Below are positions 28,654-37,192 of a DNA stretch of 64,000 nt, in pieces. The DNA comes from Aquimarina amphilecti. Lineage in GTDB: Bacteria; Bacteroidota; Bacteroidia; Flavobacteriales; Flavobacteriaceae. Made by a program: the position numbers and the translations under genes. Position 1 is the first letter of the stretch, and each line of letters begins with the position of its first letter. Where the stretch lies: contig NZ_FOAB01000010.1 in assembly GCF_900109375.1 (NCBI RefSeq), positions 62,001 to 126,000 on the forward strand. The letters are read 5' to 3'. Below the pieces are notes generated by a model. The model saw nothing but the letters and a program-made list of their open reading frames with translations, was not told where the DNA came from and searched no databases.

Positions 28654-29949
28654 TTAAATGTTTTTGTCTGGCCCAAAAAATGATTTCCGGAACACGACGA
28701 TCAATAATAAAAAATAAAAGACATAATTAAAAAAATATGCCATAGAAGCACCTATAAACCCGAATTGGTTTATCAAATAAATACTTGCCAAGTATAAAAA
28801 TGCAAACGAAATAATTTCTGTAATTATATAATACCAAAACATTCTTTTAGCCAAAAACTGATATGCTATCACCAAAGATGCTATTTTAAAAAGATCTCCA
28901 AACAATTGCCATATAAACAAGGGTTCCATTTCAATAAACTCATTAGAGAAAAGAACCTTGATTATAATATTTCTTAAAAAATAAATGATCAGAAATCCAA
29001 CAATAAAAACTGGTAAAATCGTCTTATAAAAATTAATTATTTCTAATCTAAAATCTTTACTCTTTTTTATCTCAGCTAATTTAGGAAGCAGATAAATCGT
29101 TAATAATGTTGTTATAAATAGCATATACTGACTACTTATACTTTGTATAGCTTCCCAATAACCTGCTTCTTTAATACCTTCAGTAGTAATAATAAAATTT
29201 CTAATTCTGATCAAGATTGCTGGTAAAATAGTTACTGATACCAATGCCATAATTGCAAATGAACTTAATCTTTTTACATATTTAAATGATATCTTATTGG
29301 ATGGTAAAAATTTAAAAACATCTTTTTTATTCAGTATAATTAAAATGGTTAAGAATAATGATACTGCCGGATTTATAATAATTGCCAAAAATGCTCCTTC
29401 TAACTTATATTCCCAAACCAAGAAAACCGTTATCAATAAACCTAAAATACTACTAGCAATATTAAGTAGTATATATATCTTGTATTTAGAATACCCATTA
29501 ATGATTGCTAAACATAGCGTATTAACAGAATAAAAAGGTAATGCTATTGCTATAGCTTTAAAAACAAAATTATATTGGTAACTACTACCAAAAACCAAGT
29601 TATTCCAAAATGTTGGAAAAAAGTAAAGCCATATCGACATTACTATGGTAATTACAAAACATAAAAGGTAGGAAGTTGATAACATGGACTTAGTCTCTTC
29701 CTTATCACTTTTAAATTCTGCTATATACTTTACGATACCATTATATAAACCTAAGGTCCCGACTGATTGAATAGAAGTCAAAACATTACGAAGATTACCA
29801 ATAAGTGCCAATCCTTCTGGCCCCAAAAATATTGCAACTACTTTAAGACTTATAAAACCCGTAATCATTTTCGCAAAAACGCTAATAGCATTAAAAGAAC
29901 TAACTTTAATTAAAACATTGTTTTTTAATTTATCAAAGTATGAATCCAC
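28654..29949 (-). CDS. Wzx-type polysaccharide flippase (MOP family)
   Basis: A 431-residue membrane protein with about 12 hydrophobic helices, the N-terminal VFAKMITGFISLKVVAIFLG and GPEGLALIGNLRNV being characteristic of O-antigen translocases. It flips the lipid-linked repeat unit to the periplasmic face. A Wzy polymerase is not identified in the window. It is 4 bases from the aminotransferase gene in the same operon. Confidence 0.88.
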   Translation of the reverse strand: MDSYFDKLKNNVLIKVSSFNAISVFAKMITGFISLKVVAIFLGPEGLALIGNLRNVLTSIQSVGTLGLYNGIVKYIAEFKSDKEETKSMLSTSYLLCFVITIVMSIWLYFFPTFWNNLVFGSSYQYNFVFKAIAIALPFYSVNTLCLAIINGYSKYKIYILLNIASSILGLLITVFLVWEYKLEGAFLAIIINPAVSLFLTILIILNKKDVFKFLPSNKISFKYVKRLSSFAIMALVSVTILPAILIRIRNFIITTEGIKEAGYWEAIQSISSQYMLFITTLLTIYLLPKLAEIKKSKDFRLEIINFYKTILPVFIVGFLIIYFLRNIIIKVLFSNEFIEMEPLFIWQLFGDLFKIASLVIAYQFLAKRMFWYYIITEIISFAFLYLASIYLINQFGFIGASMAYFFNYVFYFLLLIVVFRKSFFGPDKNI

Positions 29950-29953
29950 TCCT

Positions 29954-31072
29954 TTAGTATCCGTTTAGTGTTTCTATAATCCTATCTACTTGCTGATTGG
30001 TTAAACTCGTATTAAGAGGAATACTAACAACTTCTTTATGTATTTTTTCTGTTATTGGTAAAGACAATTCAGAGAACTCTTTTAGGCCGTTTTGTTGATG
30101 TGGAGGAATTGGGTAATGGATATGATATCCTATCCCAGAATTTTCTAAATACTCAACAAATTCTAGACGATTCTCAACTCTAACTACAAAAAGATGAAAC
30201 ACATGATTCTCCGAACCATCCCAAAAAGGCAGTGCAATCTTATCGTTTTTGATTTCTGACCTATATCTTTCTGCAATTTGTCTTCGTATTCGATTATCCT
30301 CTTCTAAATCTTTCAGCTTTTCTAATAAAAATGCCGCCTGTAATTCATCCAATCTAGAATTTACTCCCAAGTAATCATTTTGATATTTCTTACCAGAACC
30401 GTAATTACCAATACTTCTTACTACAAACGCTAATTCTTTGTTGTTAGTAGTTATCGCACCTGCATCACCTAATGCTCCCAAGTTTTTTGCTGGATAAAAA
30501 CTAAAGGAAGAAGCATCACATAAATTCCCTACTATCTTACCGTTACTATTTTTTGCCCCATGTGCCTGAGCGGCATCATCAATCACGAGCAAACCGTACT
30601 TCATCGCTATTTCATTAACTTCATTCAATTGTGCAAGTTGACCATATAAATGAACAGGCACTATAGCTTTGGTTCTATCAGAAATATGTTTCTCTATCCT
30701 TTTTATATCTATATTATAAGAATTTTCATCTGGCTCCACCATCACAGGTTTTAATCCTGCATACTTAATAGATAAAATAGTTGCAATGAATGTATTAGAT
30801 GGGACAATCACTTCGTCACCAGAATTAATTTCTCCTAACTCAATATATCCTTTAAGAATTATAGTTAACGCATCTAATCCATTACCAACACCAATACAAT
30901 AATTAACTCCACAAAACTGAGCGTAAGAACGCTCGAATTCACTAACAAAAGTTCCTTTAATATATGTACCGCCATCCAAGAAATTAGAAAAACACTCTTT
31001 ATATTTTTCATGATAACGCCCATTAATTTTATGAAGATCTAAAAATGGAATCAACGATTTAGGTTTTGTCAT
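29954..31072 (-). CDS. DegT/DnrJ/EryC1/StrS family sugar aminotransferase (FdtB-like)
   Basis: About 372-374 residues; the start is at M1 or M3 (MTKPKSLIPFLDL). The PLP Lys is in SFSFYPAKNLGALGDAG, and the DDAAQAHGA block precedes it. Together with the FdtA-like isomerase it would make a dTDP-3-amino-3,6-dideoxyhexose (Fuc3N or Qui3N type). No dedicated N-acyltransferase is evident nearby. First gene of the minus-strand operon. Confidence 0.9.
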   Translation of the reverse strand: MTKPKSLIPFLDLHKINGRYHEKYKECFSNFLDGGTYIKGTFVSEFERSYAQFCGVNYCIGVGNGLDALTIILKGYIELGEINSGDEVIVPSNTFIATILSIKYAGLKPVMVEPDENSYNIDIKRIEKHISDRTKAIVPVHLYGQLAQLNEVNEIAMKYGLLVIDDAAQAHGAKNSNGKIVGNLCDASSFSFYPAKNLGALGDAGAITTNNKELAFVVRSIGNYGSGKKYQNDYLGVNSRLDELQAAFLLEKLKDLEEDNRIRRQIAERYRSEIKNDKIALPFWDGSENHVFHLFVVRVENRLEFVEYLENSGIGYHIHYPIPPHQQNGLKEFSELSLPITEKIHKEVVSIPLNTSLTNQQVDRIIETLNGY

Positions 31073-31171
31073 TATCAAATATATCTAGCTCCATTTATGA
31101 AGTATTTTAATCAAAAAATAATTCAATAGGATTCAGTTTTTATTATTACAGTATTAAAAATACCTTTACAG

Positions 31172-31179
31172 CAAAGATA
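31172..31179 (-). promoter_or_regulatory. -7 box for the aminotransferase-flippase operon
   Basis: Minus-strand TATCTTTG exactly matches TAnnTTTG, about 95 bases before the DegT gene start. The divergent GT gene starts at 31256. Confidence 0.5.
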
Positions 31180-31255
31180 TTTGTTTTTGTGAAAGCCCAT
31201 AAAAACGTATGATAATTTTTTAAAGCCTTAAATATAGAGACTTAATATTACCTCA

Positions 31256-32401
31256 ATGAAGATATTATTAGTAGGAGAATACAGTCGATTACACAATTCG
31301 TTAAAAGAAGGTCTAACAAAAAATGGCCATGAAGTAACTATTGTAGGTAATGGAGATGTGTTTAAAAAATATCCAGTTGATATAGATATTGATGGAAGTC
31401 TTGTGAAAAATAATTTTGTACTTAATAAAATTAGACATTTAATTTTTAAAATAACTTCGATTGACATCGCATCACTCGAATCATATATTAAATTCAAAAA
31501 AAATAAGAACTCTCTATCTAACTATGATTTTGTTCAATTAATTAATGAGACTCCTTTTAATATTGGACAATATTTCGAAAAAAAACTCCTAGCGTTTCTT
31601 TTCCAAAACAACAAAAACGTTTTTTTACTTGCCTGTGGAGATGACTTTAGATTTATTTCCTACCTACTTTCTGGAAAATTTCCTTACAGTACATTAACTC
31701 CACTTCTAAAAGATCGAAGTCTAAAAAAACAATATGAACACACTTTAAAATTCGTCTCTGAAAAACAAAAAAAAATACACAATTACGTATTTAGTAATAT
31801 AAAAGGTGTTATCCCTGCAAGTGTAGAATACAAGGTAGCTTATAAAAACACTTCTAAAGTATTACCTCTAATTCCAAATCCAGTAAATACTGATTCGATC
31901 AAAGTAATACCCTTCGTAAAAGATAAAAAAGTAAAAATACTTCACGGAATCAACACTTCTAATTACTTAAAAAAAGGGAACAAGTATTTTGAAGATGCTT
32001 TAACTATTATTAAAAAAAAGTATCCCAATAAAATCGAATTAATTACGACAAAAAACCTCCCTTATAACGAATACATTAAACACTTTGTAGCCGCAGATAT
32101 TATATTAGATCAAGCTCAAGCTCATGATCAAGGATATAATGCCCTAGAAGGCATGGCAATGGGAAAAGTAGTTTTTACAGGTGCTGGTGACAATTTCAGA
32201 AAACATTATGATCTTAAAGAGGTCGTAGCGATCGATACATCACCAGATAGTATTAAAATAGCTCAGGATCTAGAAAGGTTAATTCTTAAAACTGATTTGA
32301 TCCGTGAAATAGGAGAAAATGCTAGAAAATTTATACAAAAAGAACATCATTACATAAACATTGCGACAAAGTATATAGAAATCTGGAAATCCAACAGCTA
32401 A
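31256..32401 (+). CDS. Glycosyltransferase family 4-like protein
   Basis: A 381-residue GT-B-type protein. Weak N-terminal motif (LLVGEYSRLHNSLKEGL), and a C-terminal half with ILDQAQAHDQGYNALEGMAM that places the conserved Glu and the acceptor loop. It is divergent from the DegT gene and converges with the FemAB-like gene (3-base gap). It belongs to the surface polysaccharide region. Confidence 0.75.
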   Translation: MKILLVGEYSRLHNSLKEGLTKNGHEVTIVGNGDVFKKYPVDIDIDGSLVKNNFVLNKIRHLIFKITSIDIASLESYIKFKKNKNSLSNYDFVQLINETPFNIGQYFEKKLLAFLFQNNKNVFLLACGDDFRFISYLLSGKFPYSTLTPLLKDRSLKKQYEHTLKFVSEKQKKIHNYVFSNIKGVIPASVEYKVAYKNTSKVLPLIPNPVNTDSIKVIPFVKDKKVKILHGINTSNYLKKGNKYFEDALTIIKKKYPNKIELITTKNLPYNEYIKHFVAADIILDQAQAHDQGYNALEGMAMGKVVFTGAGDNFRKHYDLKEVVAIDTSPDSIKIAQDLERLILKTDLIREIGENARKFIQKEHHYINIATKYIEIWKSNS

Positions 32402-32404
32402 TAG

Positions 32405-33337
32405 CTACAATACTAATTCATAAAAGTCCTGCATATAAATTTCACACCCTAATTCTTCTTTCTGTTTTAATAGTCCAAAATTATCATCAGTTACAGTACC
32501 CATATCAAAAAAACGAAAACCTTCTTTTCTATATCGATCAATGAGGAATATAAAAAGGAAATCAAGTGCTCTATATTGTTCCCCACTATTAGTGACAGCA
32601 CCATACTGAGATTTCACCACCCCTGCATTTTTAAAAATAGTAATTCCAGCTAAAATTTCATCATTCAAACTAATTACAAATTGATGTATAAACTCTGGAA
32701 ATCTATTTTTAAGTAGATGGATTTCTTCTAAAGTATGGACAGGTTTTACATTATGTTTTTCCTTTAATCTTGGAATCAACACTTTTTCCCAAAAACCGGA
32801 AAAATCATTCACTTCTTGTATCTCAAACCCCAAATGTTTTCTTTTTTCATAATGTTTCAATTTACTTTTATGAATACTTGATGGAAGACTATAATCTATG
32901 GCTAGATTTAGATCTCTACCATAAAGTTTAGCTCCATACTCCGACAGGAAAAATGTGAATTCGTTGGTTGGTTTTTGATGATAAAAAACTGGAGTAGGCT
33001 TTATAAAAAGATTACAGAATTTTTGAGCACGTAGAAATCTAACAATCTCAGAAAGTATATCCTTCACCTTTTTTCCACCTATACTTTGTTCTAGTATCAA
33101 TCCTCCGTAGGTTAAACCTTGATGAGAATAAATATTTCTATCCTTGATATTAGCAGGAAAAACAGCTATTAATTTAGATTTATCAAAAATCAATAAAGAA
33201 AAATCATGAAACCTATCAGAATGATATTCCATAAAATCTCTATAAAAAAGAAACGTACCGTTTTTAGTATTATCTATAAAATCGTTCCATAAAGAATGAT
33301 CTTTCTCCTCATATTTTTTAATCGTATACGTTGGCAA
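32405..33337 (-). CDS. FemAB/GNAT-like acyl or aminoacyl transferase
   Basis: A 310-residue protein with two GNAT-like halves, as in FemX/BioF2-type acetyltransferases. The C-terminal part (DEILAGITIFKNAGVVKSQYG then RYRKEGFRFFDMGTV) is the characteristic half. It could acylate the amino sugar produced by the FdtA/FdtB pair; this is inferred from location only. Confidence 0.7.
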   Translation of the reverse strand: MPTYTIKKYEEKDHSLWNDFIDNTKNGTFLFYRDFMEYHSDRFHDFSLLIFDKSKLIAVFPANIKDRNIYSHQGLTYGGLILEQSIGGKKVKDILSEIVRFLRAQKFCNLFIKPTPVFYHQKPTNEFTFFLSEYGAKLYGRDLNLAIDYSLPSSIHKSKLKHYEKRKHLGFEIQEVNDFSGFWEKVLIPRLKEKHNVKPVHTLEEIHLLKNRFPEFIHQFVISLNDEILAGITIFKNAGVVKSQYGAVTNSGEQYRALDFLFIFLIDRYRKEGFRFFDMGTVTDDNFGLLKQKEELGCEIYMQDFYELVL

Positions 33338-33421
33338 AGTAATTATTTATATAAGTGAAAATAGTTAATTTGTTTGAGTATCCGGAATATAAGTCTTACT
33401 TTTAAAATATTAAGGTAGAAG

Positions 33422-33655
33422 TTATGCTTCTTTTCTTAAAAAAAGGTAATAAAAATTTATACCTGCAATTGCCGTGTTAGTAATTATTATTGGTAACGAC
33501 CAATTCAGTAAGACCCCATAAATTACAAAAGCCACACACCCCACCGTATTTATTAGACGAAGTTTTTTAATGTTACGCATTAGGAATGAGATGAGCACCA
33601 TAAACGATGCAAAGTATCCAACCAGTTCTATTATTAAATTTTGATCTAAAGACAT
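33422..33655 (-). CDS. Small three-helix membrane protein, YgjV/SemiSWEET-like
   Basis: A 77-residue protein, second copy of the family seen at 5104-5340. Three hydrophobic segments and the KKLRLINTVGCVAFVIYG core are shared. It lies alone, 85 bases from the FemAB-like gene. The function is not known. Confidence 0.65.
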   Translation of the reverse strand: MSLDQNLIIELVGYFASFMVLISFLMRNIKKLRLINTVGCVAFVIYGVLLNWSLPIIITNTAIAGINFYYLFLRKEA

Positions 33656-33738
33656 AGATTAATGTATTTTATCGATAAAAAAAAGTATTTTACCGTTATT
33701 TTAAAGGATTTTACAAGTTCAAAGTTGAATCTAAAAAT

Positions 33739-33746
33739 TACATTTG
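33739..33746 (+). promoter_or_regulatory. -7 box on the plus strand upstream of a candidate small RNA
   Basis: TACATTTG followed by C matches TAnnTTTG. The nearest TTG is only 11 bases upstream (33725-33727), shorter than usual. No plus-strand gene follows, only a terminator about 90 bases on. Confidence 0.5.
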
Positions 33747-33751
33747 CACGG

Positions 33752-33861
33752 AGAAAAAATTATATTAAAAATAATTTCACTCCCTAAAAACGAATTGATC
33801 CCAAAACCATAATTACCCCAAAATTTTGACAAAAAATCCCGAGTTTCCTCGGGATTTTTTA
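33752..33861 (+). ncRNA. Candidate small RNA with Rho-independent terminator
   Basis: Between the -7 box at 33739 and a GC-rich hairpin with T6 at 33831-33861 there are about 110 bases with no open frame. Three similar C-rich, A-rich motifs occur: CCCTAAAA (33782), CCCAAAA (33800) and CCCCAAAA (33816). These would be unpaired stretches able to contact G-rich mRNA. Not matched to any known RNA family. Confidence 0.35.
33831..33861 (-). terminator. Bidirectional terminator, typA and candidate small RNA
   Basis: AAAATCCCGAG pairs with CTCGGGATTTT around a TTTC loop with T/A tracts on both sides. On the minus strand it lies 28 bases after the typA stop. Confidence 0.85.
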
Positions 33862-33888
33862 CTTGTATATAATATCTAAAGAATAAGA

Positions 33889-35688
33889 TTATACGATCTT
33901 ATTTCTTTTACGTTCTACTTCTGTTAAGAATACTTTTCTTAATCGTAAATGATTAGGAGTAACCTCTACATATTCATCCTTTTGGATATATTCTAAAGCT
34001 TCTTCCAAAGAGAATTTGATTGCCGGAACAATCTTAGCCTTGTCATCTGCACCAGACGAACGTACATTACTTAATTTCTTAGTCTTGGTAATATTTACAG
34101 CCATATCATCTCCACGAGAATTCTCTCCAATCACCTGTCCTTCATAAATATCCTCTCCTGGATCTACAAAGAATTTTCCTCTATCCTGTAACTTATCTAT
34201 TGAGTATGGTATTGCAGACCCCTTTTCCATAGAAACTAATGAACCATTAATACGACCAGGAATATCACCTTTAAGAGGTTGGTATTCTTTAAAACGGTGC
34301 GCCATAATTGCTTCACCTGCTGTAGCCGTTAATAATTGGTTACGTAATCCGATAATTCCTCTTGATGGAACCATAAATTCACAAACCATACGGTCACCTT
34401 TAGCTTCCATGCTTAGCATTTCTCCTTTACGCATCGTTACCATTTCCACAGCCTTACCAGATACATTTTCTGGTAAATCGATGGTTAATTCTTCAATCGG
34501 TTCACACTTAACACCATCAATTTCTTTAATGATCACCTGTGGTTGACCGATCTGTAATTCATATCCTTCACGACGCATTGTTTCAATCAATACAGATAAG
34601 TGAAGTACACCTCTACCAAACACTAAGAACTTATCAGCACTATTTGTCTCATTAACTCTAAGTGCTAAGTTTTTCTCTAATTCTTTCTCTAATCTTTCTT
34701 TGATATGTCTAGAAGTAACGAACTTACCGTCTTTTCCGAAAAACGGAGAATCATTAATCGTAAATAGCATACTCATTGTAGGCTCATCGATTGCAATAGT
34801 TTTCAAACCTTCAGGGTTTTCGATATCAGCAACGGTATCACCAATTTCGAATCCTTCTAGACCTACTAACGCACAAATATCTCCAGCTTCAACTTTATCA
34901 ACTTTCATTCTTCCTAAACCTTCGAAAGTGTGAAGCTCTTTTATTTTAGATTTTTTTATTGTTCCATCTCGTTTTACTAACGAAACCTGCATTCCTTCTG
35001 TTAATGTTCCTCTCTGTAAGCGACCAATAGCAATTCGACCTGTAAAAGAAGAAAAATCTAATGATGTAATTAACATCTGTACTGTTCCTTCTTCAATTTT
35101 TGGCGCAGGAATATGTTCCATCACCATATCCAATAAAGGCTCTATATTATCTGTTTCTTTCTGCCAATCATCACTCATCCAATTGTTCTTAGCTGAACCG
35201 TATACCGTAGGAAAGTCCAACTGCCACTCTTCTGCTCCCAATTCAAACATAAGATCAAATACTTTTTCATGTACTTCATCAGGAGTACAGTTTTCTTTAT
35301 CCACCTTATTAACAACCACACAAGGTTTTAAACCAAGATCAATTGCTTTTTGTAGTACGAAACGTGTTTGCGGCATTGGTCCTTCAAAAGCATCAACTAA
35401 TAATAATACTCCATCAGCCATGTTCAATACACGCTCTACTTCTCCACCGAAATCGGCGTGACCTGGTGTATCAATAATGTTAATTTTTGTTCCTTTATAA
35501 GTAACAGAAACATTCTTAGAAGTAATTGTAATTCCTCTTTCGCGCTCTAGATCATTATTATCCAAAATCAAGTCTCCTGTATTTTCGTTCTCACGAAACA
35601 ATTGACAGTGATACATAATTTTGTCTACCAAGGTAGTTTTACCGTGATCTACGTGAGCAATTATAGCAATGTTTTTTATAGCAGTCAT
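33889..35688 (-). CDS. typA: Ribosome-associated GTPase TypA/BipA
   Basis: A 599-residue translational GTPase of the full family length. G1 is AHVDHGKTT, the switch has ERGITITSK, G3 DTPGHADF, G4 NKVDKE and G5 YGSAKNN; domains II, III, V and the C-terminal domain follow. It assists ribosome assembly and growth at low temperature or stress in other bacteria. Single-gene transcription unit with its own -7 box and terminator. Confidence 0.97.
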   Translation of the reverse strand: MTAIKNIAIIAHVDHGKTTLVDKIMYHCQLFRENENTGDLILDNNDLERERGITITSKNVSVTYKGTKINIIDTPGHADFGGEVERVLNMADGVLLLVDAFEGPMPQTRFVLQKAIDLGLKPCVVVNKVDKENCTPDEVHEKVFDLMFELGAEEWQLDFPTVYGSAKNNWMSDDWQKETDNIEPLLDMVMEHIPAPKIEEGTVQMLITSLDFSSFTGRIAIGRLQRGTLTEGMQVSLVKRDGTIKKSKIKELHTFEGLGRMKVDKVEAGDICALVGLEGFEIGDTVADIENPEGLKTIAIDEPTMSMLFTINDSPFFGKDGKFVTSRHIKERLEKELEKNLALRVNETNSADKFLVFGRGVLHLSVLIETMRREGYELQIGQPQVIIKEIDGVKCEPIEELTIDLPENVSGKAVEMVTMRKGEMLSMEAKGDRMVCEFMVPSRGIIGLRNQLLTATAGEAIMAHRFKEYQPLKGDIPGRINGSLVSMEKGSAIPYSIDKLQDRGKFFVDPGEDIYEGQVIGENSRGDDMAVNITKTKKLSNVRSSGADDKAKIVPAIKFSLEEALEYIQKDEYVEVTPNHLRLRKVFLTEVERKRNKIV

Positions 35689-35709
35689 ATACGCCTGAAT
35701 TTAAGGGTG

Positions 35710-35717
35710 CAAATGTA
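35710..35717 (-). promoter_or_regulatory. -7 box for typA
   Basis: Minus-strand TACATTTG, followed by C, matches TAnnTTTG 22 bases before the typA start. The leader would be very short. Confidence 0.55.
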
Positions 35718-35937
35718 CGTTATATTTTAATAGTTTGTATATTAAATCAAAAATAATAAAACAGCTTCAAAATCAAATACTTAAACCCTACTTCTAAAGC
35801 TGCTAGAGTTTCAGTTAACAATTAGCTATTATAAGACCACACCAATAAAGTAAGGACTTTATACAACTAATAAGTAATATGATATTTAACTCAGAACTTC
35901 TTGAAGGATAATCTTTTCATTCAATAATTAAAACGCA

Positions 35938-35945
35938 TATCTTTG
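35938..35945 (+). promoter_or_regulatory. -7 box for kdsA
   Basis: TATCTTTG, followed by C, is an exact TAnnTTTG match 18 bases before the kdsA ATG, so the leader would be about 10-14 bases. Confidence 0.55.
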
Positions 35946-35963
35946 CATTCTTAAAATATCGAT

Positions 35964-36782
35964 ATGGAACTTTCTAAGATTAAAAATCTCAAAAACCTTG
36001 ATGCTAATAATTTTTTCCTTCTTGCTGGACCTTGCGCCATTGAAGGTGAGGAAATGGCATTACGAATTGCAGAAAAAGTTGTAGAAATTACCAATAAACT
36101 AAAAATTCCTTATGTTTTTAAAGGTTCTTTTAAAAAAGCTAACCGAAGTCGTATTGATAGTTTTACCGGTATTGGTAATGAAAAAGCTTTAAAGATTTTG
36201 CGTAAAGTCGGAGAAACATTTGAAGTGCCAACAGTAACTGATATTCATGAAAATGATGATGCTGCCATGGCAGCGGAATATGTTGATATTTTACAAATCC
36301 CAGCATTTTTAGTGAGACAAACAGATCTAGTTGTTGCCGCAGCCAAGACAGGAAAAACTGTAAATCTAAAGAAGGGGCAATTTATGAGTCCTGAAGCTAT
36401 GCAACATGCCGTAAGAAAAGTAAAAGATAGCGGAAGCGACTTAGCCATGATAACAGATAGAGGAACTATGTTTGGATATCAAGATATGATCGTCGATTTT
36501 AGAGGAATACCTACAATGAAGGAATACGCTACAACCGTTCTAGATGTTACACATTCCTTACAACAGCCTAATCAGACTAGTGGAGTAACTGGTGGAAGAC
36601 CGGATATGATAGAAACGATAGCACGTGCTGGAGTAGTAACTGGCGTTGATGGCTTATTTATGGAAACACATTTTGATCCTGCAAATGCAAAAAGTGATGG
36701 TGCAAATATGCTAGACCTGCAATATCTAGAAAAATTACTTAGCAACTTAGTAAGTATAAGACAAACTGTTAATTCGTTATAA
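35964..36782 (+). CDS. kdsA: 3-deoxy-8-phosphooctulonate synthase (KDO8P synthase)
   Basis: A 272-residue TIM-barrel enzyme condensing arabinose 5-phosphate with PEP to make KDO 8-phosphate for lipopolysaccharide. The motifs LLAGPCAIEGE, FKGSFKKANRSR and GLFMETHFDPANAKSDG are all present, and the GQF loop (LKKGQFMSPE) is intact. The gene overlaps the convergent DUF1801 gene by 14 bases. Confidence 0.96.
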   Translation: MELSKIKNLKNLDANNFFLLAGPCAIEGEEMALRIAEKVVEITNKLKIPYVFKGSFKKANRSRIDSFTGIGNEKALKILRKVGETFEVPTVTDIHENDDAAMAAEYVDILQIPAFLVRQTDLVVAAAKTGKTVNLKKGQFMSPEAMQHAVRKVKDSGSDLAMITDRGTMFGYQDMIVDFRGIPTMKEYATTVLDVTHSLQQPNQTSGVTGGRPDMIETIARAGVVTGVDGLFMETHFDPANAKSDGANMLDLQYLEKLLSNLVSIRQTVNSL

Positions 36783-37131
36783 TTTTTTTATCTCTATGTG
36801 CATATGCCTGATGAAGTAGAGCAATAAGTACTTGTTCTTCTATTTCTTTAGACTCATAATAACGTAAAGATTTAACGTATTTTCTCTTATCCGATTCTAG
36901 TTTATTGACATACTCGGTAAAATATTGTGCGCCCCAAAAACCGATATCAATATATCCTTTGGTTACATTTAGATAACAAATAGGACTTTTATCTACGTAA
37001 TAAAAAGGGACTTTCCACTTAAACAACAACTGCACCTCTGGCAGAGTAGTTTCGATAATTACCTGGATATGGAGTAACATAGATCGAAATGGTTCCGGTT
37101 GGTTAAGAATATAATTTTCAGCAGGATTCAA
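36769..37131 (-). CDS. DUF1801 family protein
   Basis: A 120-residue protein. The N-terminal YILNQPEPFRSMLLHIQVII and VQLLFKWKVPFYYV are typical of DUF1801 (YdhG/YjbR-like alpha-beta fold). The structure is known for the family, the function is not. Overlaps the end of kdsA. Confidence 0.85.
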   Translation of the reverse strand: MNPAENYILNQPEPFRSMLLHIQVIIETTLPEVQLLFKWKVPFYYVDKSPICYLNVTKGYIDIGFWGAQYFTEYVNKLESDKRKYVKSLRYYESKEIEEQVLIALLHQAYAHRDKKIITN

Positions 37132-37192
37132 TAAAAAACAGTATTTTTAGATAGTTAATTTATAATTATTAACCCCAAGATATCTAATCACA

